Shown in pieces: positions 11,289 to 20,336 of a stretch of 64,000 bases of DNA. The stretch covers positions 43,008,494 through 43,072,493 of the forward strand of contig NC_053045.1 in assembly GCF_003473485.1 (NCBI RefSeq), given 5' to 3'. Both the position numbers and the translations under genes were made by a program. The DNA is from Medicago truncatula (lineage: Eukaryota > Streptophyta > Magnoliopsida > Fabales > Fabaceae). Each line of letters begins with the position of its first letter. Within the stretch, counting starts at the first letter, position 1. Below the pieces are notes generated by a model that did not search any database, had not been told where the DNA came from, and was given only the letters and a program-made list of their open reading frames with translations.

Positions 11289-11735
11289 TCTTGAAAACAT
11301 GTTTGCGTAGATAGCAAGAAATAATACTTCTTACTAGATCCTAGTTTGCTAGAATCAGGTAGTTGCTCTTCATTAAAAAGCTTGCTTATTCCATCAAGTT
11401 GAATACATTTCCAAGGTCTCAAATTTTCAAATATAATTCTTTCATGATTCTTAGAATTCTAATGGTATTAGAGCTTTGGTTGCAATTTTGGCGACTGTTT
11501 ATACCGTTCTTGCACATTTTAGTAATTTTTTATCCGCAATGCTTTGTCACGGCTACCTTATTGTTTGCCATTTGGAGAAGAGATAGAAGATGGAGAAGTA
11601 ATTCTTGCCATTGCCACCACTTGGTAGTAAAGCGCATCCAGAAGCTTCAATTGATTTACAATTGCTTCCACATCTACAAACATCTTTACTTGGTTGTTAT
11701 TCTGGCCAAGTCGATTAAACCATAGATCAAAGGTT

Positions 11736-12933
11736 GCATCGTTATGATTGGAAAAATTGCATGTTTCTTAAACAATTTCAACAACACATGCTCTCAAATA
11801 TTGATCTCTATATTCCAAAATAAACAAATCTCAACCCACAATTAATTCCTATATCAAAAAAAAATAAACTTTGTACAAACCCCAAAACAAAAACCCATAA
11901 CCCATAATCCTTAACTCACTAATTACATTTCATTACTCTGCCATCATCATCATCATCATCCTACAACCATCTTCACTCTTGATTAATTTCGATACATTCT
12001 CCCTTTTTTGAGTCTGGAAAGATGAAATGAACGCTTCGGCGATGCATTGTGAACATTAACCTGAAATGGGTATGTCTAATGTTAGAATTCATGTTTTGAT
12101 GAATTTATGGTTTTTGTTGTTTGAGGTTGTAGAAATGAGGAAGAAATGATGAACACAATGATTTTTTCTGTCTATGTTTTGATGATAAGTTTTGGATGAA
12201 CAAGAATGAAGAAATGATGAACATCATGATTTTTAACTTGTTTGGTTTAGAATAAAGAGGTGATGATTTTTGGAAAAAAAGAATATGGGTTGAAGAATTT
12301 AAAATCTGAATATCGTTAGGTCTACAATGAGCAGAAGGTTGAACTTGACTGACAAAATGAGTTTTTGGGTTGAATGTGAGGATTTAGTTATTGGGTTAAA
12401 AGTGAAGAATGGACAAGAAATTAATGAAGAAAATGCCAATAGAAGAACAAGATTTTTTTAAGTTGTTATTTTAATTAAATTTATTTACAAAAAAGCCATT
12501 GAGAATTAATTAGTCAAAAAATGATAAAAATATCCTAATTAGCATGCCATGTAGATAGATTCACCTGATATAGTGGAGAATATAAAATGATATGGACATA
12601 ATCTAATTTTTTTTTTTAACAGGGACTTAAATCGGTTTCGTTTGATATTATAAGGACAAAAAATGGTACTAATCCTAAATTATAAAATCGGTACATTGTG
12701 CCAAAGTAAATTAACACAACAGAATCATATTTTGCATGAGAAAAGAGCACGATCCACGTTGCATTTCAACCAATTATCACTAGGTTTCACCTATGTTGAT
12801 CATTCATATGGTGTTTGTGAGTCTGCACAAGTGCACCACATTCATCTTATTATATTAACCATTTGAGTCAAATTTCATGTAAAAAAAACTAAAATTCTAT
12901 TCAAGACTACTTGCTTCACAAGTCTGCAGATAC
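11736..12933. other. No gene seen; one fragment shared with the 8.5 kb region
   Basis: The stretch is AT-rich with a short (CAT)n tract at about 11943-11960. TTGTGCCAAAGTAAATTAAC and following bases at about 12696-12740 nearly repeat 8511-8545, upstream of the small heat-shock gene at 7.5 kb, so a small duplicated piece is present. No ORF is convincing. Confidence 0.45.
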
Positions 12934-12946
12934 TTCAAGAAACTTC
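12934..12946 (+). promoter_or_regulatory. Heat-shock element upstream of the mitochondrial small heat-shock relic
   Basis: TTCAAGAAACTTC is a perfect three-unit TTCnnGAAnnTTC element, followed by further GGGACATTTC half-matches. It lies 115 bases before the relic start codon at 13061, so the promoter has outlasted the coding region. Confidence 0.7.
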
Positions 12947-13060
12947 GGGACATTTCTCCCATTAATATCACTCACCGAGAGAATTTGCACTATTCACTCT
13001 CTACCTCAAAAATCCTCAACCGCAATCAAGCTCTATCTCTCTTAAACCTTTCCAATTTCA

Positions 13061-13364
13061 ATGGCTGTCATTCTTGCCGTCATGCGATTTATTTCTTCCG
13101 GCCTCCTCTCCATGTCTCTTCGCCCTGTTGCCTCTGCAGAACACTCTTACCATTGAAGGCGAAAGTGGTAAAGGAATTGAAGAAGTGGAAGAAGCTGGTC
13201 GTCGTGGATTCTCTAGCAAAACTGACTTGCCTAAGAAGCTTTACAACAAACTTTACGACATTGATCAGATTAAAGCTGAGTTGAAAAATGGTGTGCTTAA
13301 GGTTATTGTGCCAAAAATTAAGAAAGAGGAACGGAACTATGCTATTAATGTCAAGGTCGAGTAG
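13061..13364 (+). pseudogene. Internally deleted mitochondrial small heat-shock gene
   Basis: The ATG at 13061 opens a presequence-like stretch (MAVILAVMRFISSGLLSMSL, then RPVASA) typical of mitochondrial small heat-shock proteins. It hits a stop at 13154-13156. In another frame the C-terminal end of the family follows directly: TLTIEGESGKG, an acidic linker, KTDLPKKLY, DQIKAELKNGVLKVIVPK, and NVKVE with a stop at 13362-13364. Most of the N-terminal arm and the first half of the alpha-crystallin domain (roughly 100 residues of a usual 200) are missing at about 13138. The expected intron is also absent. The product cannot be a working chaperone, although a heat-shock element is retained upstream. 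Confidence 0.8.
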
Positions 13365-14115
13365 GATAAGCTTTTTTATCTTTGTTATGTTATTTGCATT
13401 GAGACATTTTGTTAGTGGCATGATGATTCATTACAAATTGTAGCTATATTAATATACTAACCTCATTGTACTTTTGTGTCAATATCATGTAAAAACACTT
13501 GATTAAAAGTGAAAAAATCACCTATTTTGCTTCTTAATTCTCATCTCATCAATTGAACTTCTCCATTCACTATTAAATATCTACTTTTAGAGCGAGTACT
13601 TAATATTACTCAATGATTTCACTTACATATAAATGACGAAACATAGTAAGAAATGTTGAATAATCAATCATAATGTAATGATAATGATAATGATAACGAT
13701 GATGATGATTGTTATGAGATCATGTTAGTTTGTTGGAATTAGTTAGGACTTAGTAGCTCTATACTAGAGAATCGCGCTATGAATTTGTCATTTTTCAGTA
13801 TGATTCCTTTTGAATATATTTTCATGCTTTCAAGCTTTCAAACGTGATTTCCTAGCCGATTCTAAGAATTTATTGGTATCAAATTTTTGGTTGAGATCTT
13901 CGCGATACCGTTCTTGCGCAACTTATTTTGAGTAATTTCGATCAACTATGCTTTGCCATGGTGTGCTCATTATTTTCCATTTGGAGAAGGGGAGAAAAAA
14001 TTCTTGCCATGTACATAAAAAAAGCTTGAATCGATTTACAATTTGCAAACACCTTTACTTTTGGCAATTTTTACTTGTTGTTCTAGTCAAACCAGAGATT
14101 AAAGGTTGCATTTTT
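13285..14115 (+). repeat. Local duplication, copy 2
   Basis: Matches copy 1 (10855-11735) from the last codons of the heat-shock relic onward with moderate divergence, including the blocks around 13410-13600 and 13800-14110. It carries ATAATGATAATGATAACG-type trinucleotide repeats at 13675-13710, not found in copy 1. Confidence 0.7.
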
Positions 14116-15099
14116 CTTCAACACGTTCAAACAAGATTTGGATTTTACATTGAAATTACATATTCAACATAAAAAATAAGAGAAGAATGTCGAAATCCAC
14201 AATTGCAAGTAATTCCCAATTACATATTCCACCACTTTTTTCTCCATAAATTTCCATTAAAATCGACACAGAACCAAACTTTCCTGCATGACAGTATGCA
14301 TCAATTTCATTCATGTTACTATGTTTGTGCCAATTTATCTACCCCCAAGGGTTCCAAAAATTTATTCATGATTATCTCATTAGATTACTATCATCATATA
14401 TCATTTATAACAGAGGTGTAAACCCAGAAAACCGCAGCAATTCAGCACACCCTTCCAAAGCAAAAGAAAATATGCATCACGATATCAAATATAGGAAGAA
14501 TTAGATGATACTATCGATACAACAATGCAAAAAACATATCAACTAGAAGTCCTGATGTTATGGAAGTAGAATATTTCTGGAATTAGTATCTTGACACAAG
14601 AATTACATGATAAAAAATGGTTAAAATCAATTGAAGCAATGCGTGCAAATTAACTCCACAAAATTTTTGCAAATAGAAGCATAAATTTTGCTAAAACATT
14701 TTAAACATAATATATAATACTTAAAGCAAACTCGGATTTATTCACATGAAACACCTGAAAATAGGGAGATTAACAATAAAAAAGACTTTCCTTAAAAAAA
14801 AAACAATAAAAAAGACTTACAAAAATTCACAAATGGTTATATCATAATCATTTATCATTTCAACATGCTTCTCTCTCACGTACGCACGCACGTGTGCCAA
14901 CACACATGATTTGAAATGGGTCATGATTAAACAATGCAACATCATATCTAATTAAGTAGACAAGTTGGATATTAGGGATGATAATATCAAACTATCTCAT
15001 CCATACGAGAGAGTGTCACTAAAGCCTTAAAAGGAAAGATACATGTTAGTTTTATTTTATCTAATTTTTTATTATTACATATGTTTCATATATAATTTT
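14116..15099. other. No gene seen
   Basis: AT-rich sequence with scattered short ORFs of up to 74 codons. None has a recognised motif or plausible splice context. A CACGTACGCACGCACGTGTG tract lies at about 14878-14897. Confidence 0.45.
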
Positions 15100-15770
15100 T
15101 TATCAATTGACCAAAGAACATTTGGCAGAAATTGGGTCGTGTGCTCTCAAAGACATGTTTATAGATGCACAACTGAATTGGACACATGTATTTGAAGTAC
15201 TTGCCTCTAAGGTCACATATGTGCTTAACAAATTCATGGATGACAACAACAAAATGGGAATTTTGTTTTATGAAAATAACCATTACGAGCTTGATATCTT
15301 GCTTGAGGATTATTTAACTAAAATGAAAGGGACCCTATCCGAATAATTGAGCTACCAGAGCGTGTCAATATTCCCAAAAAATACATAAAATAAAAACCAA
15401 TAATTATTTGAATATTCGTGAGCTGATTAAGATTGTTGTTATCGTTAGAATTTTTTGCATATTTCTCGGTTCTCTGTGCAACACTATATTTTATATAGAT
15501 ATCCAATATCCATGAAATTGTGAAAATGCAAATGTTTAGGGTTCTTTCCAGCAAAATCATTTTAACATTATTTATCTTGATGATTTTGTGTTTATGGAAA
15601 ATGGAAGTGATCTAATTTTAATCTGGGACATGCCTAGGTTAGGCCTAAGGTATGCACTTGCACACCCTCATATTTTAAATTCTAAAGTATTGTAAACAAC
15701 ATGTGGCTATGACTTTAACTTGATACTTCATGATATGATATTTCATCTTGTGTTAAGGTTATGATATCAA
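15100..15770 (+). repeat. Duplicated unit A1, carrying an unrecognised ORF
   Basis: Nearly the whole unit recurs at 16137-16810 in the same orientation at about 1.03-kb spacing. The ORF at 15107-15346 (79 codons) encodes TYVLNKFMDDNNKMGILFY followed by ENNHYELDILLEDYLTKMKG. Conservation extends well past the stop, so the repeated unit is larger than the ORF. I do not recognise the protein; it may be a fragment of an unknown transposon or gene. Confidence 0.65.
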
Positions 15771-15771
15771 A

Positions 15772-16040
15772 TTTCAAAATATATATTTTATCTAAATTAG
15801 ATTTAAATAAAATCAAATATATGGTTTTGAATTGTGTGTGTAAGTGTGCGTGCGTGCGTTACACACACACACATGTATATATATCGTTGTAATAACCTCC
15901 ATTTTAAAACATTGTTGAAAATGTCAGTTATCCAATGTTTAAAACGAAAATCTCAAACGTTGTTTCATACGTTCCACAAACAACTTCAAATGAGTTATAA
16001 GTCATATTTAACCGCCATAATATACCATATTTTATCCTTT
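15772..16040 (-). repeat. CACTA-like fragment (short copy)
   Basis: ATGATATCAAATTTCAAAAT at about 15761 and ATAACCTCCATTTTAAAACA onward to CCGCCATAATATACCAT match 18953-19335 in the same order. The central part is missing and a (TG)/(CA) tract replaces it. The second copy ends in a CACTA terminus, which gives the assignment. Confidence 0.5.
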
Positions 16041-16111
16041 TGAACTTGGAGCATATCAAAGCAATTATCGGCACCGAAACGGTGTTGCTTTGAGATCCAA
16101 CATCAGAGAAT

Positions 16112-16405
16112 GTGGAACCTCATGTTGTGCAACTACGAAATCAACTGACCAAAGAACCTGAGGCAGAAACTGGGTTTTGTGCTCTCAAGGCATGTTTAGA
16201 AGCAGTTAGAATTTTTTTTGATAGATGCATAACTGAATTGGACACATGTGCATTTGAAGTACTTACCTCTAATGTCACATATGTGCTTAAAAAAATCATG
16301 GATGATAACAGCAAAATAGGAATTTTGTTTTATGAAAATAACCATTATGAGCTTGATATCTTTCTTGAGGATTATTTAACTAAAATGAAAGGGAACCTCA
16401 GCTGA
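16112..16405 (+). CDS. Unrecognised ORF, 97 aa (in duplicated unit A2)
   Basis: The protein starts MEPHVVQLRNQLTKEPEAET and contains GFCALKACLEAVRIFFDRC and ENNHYELDIFLEDYLTKMKG. It is the longer of two related ORFs (the other at 15107-15346). Changes between them are largely conservative (TKEP/TKEH, NSKIG/NNKMG, FLEDY/LLEDY), which hints at past selection on the protein. There is no membrane segment or known motif. Whether it is expressed is unknown; it could be part of a longer, broken gene. Confidence 0.35.
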   Translation: MEPHVVQLRNQLTKEPEAETGFCALKACLEAVRIFFDRCITELDTCAFEVLTSNVTYVLKKIMDDNSKIGILFYENNHYELDIFLEDYLTKMKGNLS

Positions 16406-16810
16406 GAAATCGAGTTGCCAGAGCGTGTCAATATTCCCAAAAAAAGACATAAAATTAAAAAACAATAATCGTTCGAATATTCATGAGCTGATTGAGATTG
16501 TTGTTATCGTTGGAACTTTTTGCATATTTTGCAGTTCTTTGTGCAACACTATATTTTCTATAGATATTCAATATCCATGGAATTATGAAAATGCAAACAT
16601 AATTTTTCAACAAATTCAAAATCATTTTAACACTATTTATCTTGATGATTTTGTGTTTATGAAAAATGGAAGTGATCTAATTTTAATCTGGGGCAGACTT
16701 AGGTTAGGCCTAGGGTGTGCACATACATTTTAAACTCCAAATTATTGTTAACAATATGTGGCTATCACAGACTTAACTTGATACTTCATGATATTTCATC
16801 TTGTGTTAAG
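16137..16810 (+). repeat. Duplicated unit A2
   Basis: Direct repeat of 15100-15770. Matching blocks include CAGAGCGTGTCAATATTCCC, ATTTATCTTGATGATTTTGT and CTTCATGATATTTCATCTTG. A (CA)n tract at 16815-16830 follows its end. Confidence 0.7.
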
Positions 16811-16944
16811 GTTTACACACACACACACACATTTATATACTCAAGGCAAGAAAAAGTGTCAATGGGTCAAAACACCCCAAAAGTATTATGTAATATTAGA
16901 GAAGTGGCTCGAACTTAGTTCACCATCTCTTTTTCATTGTTGTG

Positions 16945-18322
16945 ATGGATTTAAAAGCTTCTACCTCTAGAGATGGAGCTTCTGAGGATGTCGGCTCTGC
17001 TTTTGACTACAACATTTTTTTAGGTAGAACACTTCACATTGACATTATGGGTGAAAATGGTGGCGAAGCTGCCAATGCCGATGATGCAAATCTTCAAATG
17101 GATTCGTCTATAGCTGTTAAAGTCATAACTATGCAAATCAGCTCAGCTATCCTAGCAGCTAAAAGTCCATTATTTTTTAAGCTTTTCTCTAATGGGATGA
17201 GGGAGTCAGACCAAACTCATGTTACCTTGAGAATCACTGCATCTGAGGAGGCTCCAGTCATTGCACTTCTTAAGTTTATGAATACCAATATTCTGAACGT
17301 GACATCGCCACTTGTTTTCTTGGAAGTGTTGGTGGCGGCAGACAAATTTGAGGTTGCTTCATGCTTGCGACACTGCAACCAATTATTATTGAGCATTTCA
17401 ATGACACTGGAGTTTGTGTTGCCTTACCTAGACCTTCCTTCCAGTGTCTTGATGGATGATGGTGTTCAGCCATTGACTGATGCTAAAAAGTAGTGTCTTG
17501 TTGGTCAATACAGGGACTTAACAAAACATCAAGAAGAGCTGACGGGCTTGCCAATAGCTAGATTGGAGACAATATTTTCAAACGATGAACTGCATGGGCC
17601 ATAAGAGGATGTAGTCTAGAACTTCGTGCTGAAGTGGGCTGGGAGCAAGTTCCTGAAACTAGAAGAGATGAAGGAAGTCCTTGGAACAAAACTCATCCCC
17701 TTTATCCGCCTCCCATACATGACCTGCATGAAGCTTAAAAAGGTCCTGAATTGCGACGAATTCGATCTGAATTCACCTTGAACCTAGTAAATGAAGCCCT
17801 ATTTTTCAAGGTTGAGGTGCCTTTCCAGCAACGGATATTGGGTGTGGAATCTGTTTCCTCAAGTCGTCTCTTTGTGGAGATCATACCTATACCGACATGT
17901 TAAGGTTATGAAATTCGAATCTCCATGCCAACAGTGCATAGTTTACTTGGACTTGAAGCGGGAGGAGTGCGCAAGTTTGTTCCCATATGGGAAGGTCTAT
18001 TTTCAGATTTTCCATTTAGGTGGGCAAGGGTTTTTCTTGTCGGCACACTGCAAAATGAGCCTATAGAATTCTTTACGTTGCCCTGGTATGTTCCTAGGAA
18101 TGCAGGAGAAGGGCTCAGTCAGCCTTGCAGTTGACTATGAATTTGCTGCTCGGTCGAAGCCAGCCAAGAAATTTTTCACTAAATACAAAGGCAAGTATAC
18201 GTTCACAAGAGAGATGACTATTGGGTATGGAAACTTGTTTACTATACCATGGACTTATTCATGGCGGATGATAGCATTTATTTTATTAACGGCGTCTCCG
18301 CCTCAGAGTAGAGCTGACCATC
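16945..18322 (+). pseudogene. Processed pseudogene of a BTB/POZ-BACK protein (POB1/LRB type)
   Basis: The first 182 codons read as the N-terminus and BTB domain of a POB1/LRB substrate adaptor of CUL3 ubiquitin ligases (AFDYNIF..RTLHIDIMGENGG, AAKSPLFFKLFSNGMRES, VLVAADKFEVASCLRHCNQL). Homology continues through BACK-like sequence ([78 protein letters not shown]) to about 18322. It is broken by stops at 17491, around 17600 and 17779, and by frame changes near 17785, 17900, 18060 and 18265. No intron interrupts about 1.38 kb, although the family's genes are normally split, and an A-rich tail follows at 18507-18515. Both fit a retrocopy. The ATG is at 16945; the GTG before it is not a start. 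Confidence 0.85.
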
Positions 18323-18517
18323 ACAAACCAACTGGATGTACAAGTGTAAACTTGGTAGTTCTGTTTCTCATTTCCTTTCGTAGCTCCCTCCCATTGGGAC
18401 AAGGAATTATCATTTGGGATCTCAGGCTATAATTGATCCCAGATTTTATGTTAAGTTTAACTTTTGTATACATGTTAGTGAAAAGAACATTGGTCTTATG
18501 TTTAGTTAAAAAAAATA

Positions 18518-18832
18518 GGCTTAATTGCACTTTTGAACCTCTATCTTTCCGAAAGTTGGGGTTATGGACCCCTAACTAATTTAAATACAAAACAGCCCCC
18601 TATGTTTTGATTCTTTAGCAGTTTTGGACCCCCAAGGCAAAAAAATAAAAATAAAATTGACATGTGGCACCTCACTTAGGGTGTCACGTCAGCGTTGACC
18701 GAGTCAACAATGGACTGGGGGTCCAAAACTACCAAAGAATCAAAACATAGGGGGCTGTTTTGTATTTAAATTAGTTAGGGGTCCATAATCGCAACTTTTG
18801 AAAAGATAGAGGTCCAAAAGTGCAATTAAGCC
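18518..18832. repeat. Fold-back MITE with about 118-bp inverted repeats
   Basis: The ends GGCTTAATTGCACTTTTGAA and, inverted, TGCAATTAAGCC open two long arms. 18518-18637 pairs with 18713-18832 almost throughout (TAGTTAGGGGTCCATAA, GGGGGCTGTTTTGTATTTAA, GTCCAAAACT). Only about 75 bases separate the arms, so the transcript would form a long hairpin. It lies directly after the A-tail of the BTB retrocopy. Confidence 0.88.
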
Positions 18833-18952
18833 AAAAAAATATATATCATTATTCAACTTCCTCTTTTGTTTCTTAATGCTTTAGTTTAAAATAATTCAAA
18901 AATTTCAACTTAAAAAATATATATTTATATTATTAATAACAAAGATATGATA

Positions 18953-19447
18953 TCAAATTTCAAAATATATAATTTATTTAAATTAGATTTAAATATATCA
19001 AATATATGGTTTTGAAATTGTGTGTGATATGATTTTGAAATTGTGCAAGCGTGCATGCGTGCGGTCTGTATGTGTGTGTGAGACACAATGGCTAAATTTT
19101 GCTTATTATAACAGTTTCTTCCGCCACTGTAAAAGGAAGGGGTGTCTTCAACACTATCGTGAATTTGGCTACTTTACAATGACATTTTATAGATAGTCGT
19201 TGTAATAACCTCCATTTTAAACATTGTTGAAAATGCCAGTTATCCAATGTTTAAAACGGAGATTTCAAACGCTATTTCATACATTCAACAAACAACTTCA
19301 AATGAGTTATGCGTCATATTTAACCGCCATAATATACCATAAATAACGGCATTTTCTACTGCCACAATTTGCTCGTGATTTTTAATGTCTAAACATCCAT
19401 AGTTTACAAGAAAAATTGCCACAATGCACAAGAAAATTGTTGTAGTG
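18953..19447 (-). mobile_element. Non-autonomous CACTA-like element end
   Basis: Read on the minus strand the block starts CACTACAACAATTTTCTTGT at 19447, the 5'-CACTACAA terminus typical of CACTA (En/Spm) elements. It runs through subterminal repeats (TTGTGGCAATTTTTCTTG, AAATTGTGGCAGTAG). No transposase or matching second terminus is found, so this is a remnant. A shortened relative lies at 15772-16040. Confidence 0.6.
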
Positions 19448-19599
19448 TTATTTTTATATTGTAGGAATATAATTTGAGATTTTATTATTATTTTTTGAAC
19501 AAAACTATTAAACTAATAATCAAGTGCAGGCTATAGCACATGTTGTCGCAACTAATAATGCATTTTCCTCCAACTCTTTCAGTTTTGCTTTGTAGATTG

Positions 19600-19881
19600 T
19601 GTAAGATGAAATTCCACATGGGACGCTGCCTCATCTGACTAGCCCCGTGTTGGAATTGGTTTCCCCGGTAGAGCACGTTAACGTGCATTCAGATGTTATG
19701 GAACAGTTGCGTCCAGAATCGTCGGAGGTGGGTGATCCCAAGGAATCTGATGCATGGTTGTGCATGAGGATAGACTTGCAACACACAACAACCCGAACAT
19801 ACATTAGGACATGGAATTATGGCGTCAAATCTGTGAGTATGATAAGGAGACCTTTGATATGTCGTTCACACATGTTCTAAC
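19600..19881 (+). pseudogene. LINE ORF1 remnant, left part
   Basis: In the frame ending at the copia insertion the sequence encodes ELWRQICEYDKETFDMSFTH followed by VL. It continues after the element (24797 onward) with TKKHKQKLKKLRIGKPPYRT. The combined end resembles the basic C-terminus of plant L1-type ORF1 proteins. Stops break the upstream part. The five bases CTAAC at 19877-19881 are the target duplication of copia element 1. Confidence 0.5.
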
Positions 19882-20052
19882 TATCAGAGTATATAGAGGA
19901 AGAAGGAAAGAAAGCAAAGGAATAAGATAACAAGCCACCTTAGTTCTCTAGTTGCTAGCATAGATTTAATTGCTATGCACCTTCAGTTTTGTATATATAG
20001 CTATTGTTAACACCTTTTTAATAATAAGAATCATTTCTCTGTTTTTCCAATA
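19882..20052 (+). repeat. 5' LTR of copia element 1
   Basis: 171 bp, TATCAGAGTATATAGAGG to GTTTTTCCAATA. It differs from the 3' LTR only at AATTGC versus ACTTGC. It contains TTTTGTATATATAGC, a likely TATA region, about 50 bases before its end. Confidence 0.93.
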
Positions 20053-20065
20053 TGGTATCACGAGC
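20053..20065 (+). other. Primer-binding site of copia element 1
   Basis: TGGTATCACGAGC follows the LTR directly. It corresponds to the initiator-methionine tRNA primer site of copia elements (TGGTATCAGAGC) with a small change. Confidence 0.8.
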
Positions 20066-20336
20066 TTTTTTCTCCCTCTTTGGGAAAGTTTGTTACGATC
20101 GTTTAACCGTTTTCCGTTGCAAAATTTCTTCTCGTTCTTCATGAATTCTTCATTTCTGATCTATTTCTCTGTTTTTCTTCTCCATTGATTTGCAAATTCT
20201 GCATTCAATTGTTGAGAATTTCTTGTTTCTATTCTTCTCTGTTTTTCAATTGATTTTTGTTCAATTGATTTTGTTTTTCTTCTTTTTGTTCAATTGAATT
20301 GTTGAATTTCTCCTCTGAACTTGTTCATCTTCATCC

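Larger units (their letters stand above)
10855..11735 (+). repeat. Local duplication, copy 1
   Basis: From the heat-shock fragment through about 11735 the sequence parallels 13285-14115. Shared words include TTAGTGGCATGATGATTCAT, CACCTATTTTGCTTCT, CTCATCTCATCAATTGAACTT and TGCCATTTGGAGAAG in the same order. A dinucleotide expansion interrupts this copy. Confidence 0.75.

Noticed and set aside
11171..11422. ORF with a long Ile-Tyr repeat
   Set aside because: It is translation of the (TA)n microsatellite.
16942..16944. GTG as start codon of the BTB pseudogene
   Set aside because: Plant nuclear genes start at ATG; the ATG at 16945 follows directly.
20060..20336. 72-codon ORF 19970-20188 across the copia 1 LTR and leader
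   Set aside because: T-rich leader sequence before gag; no match to any retroelement protein.
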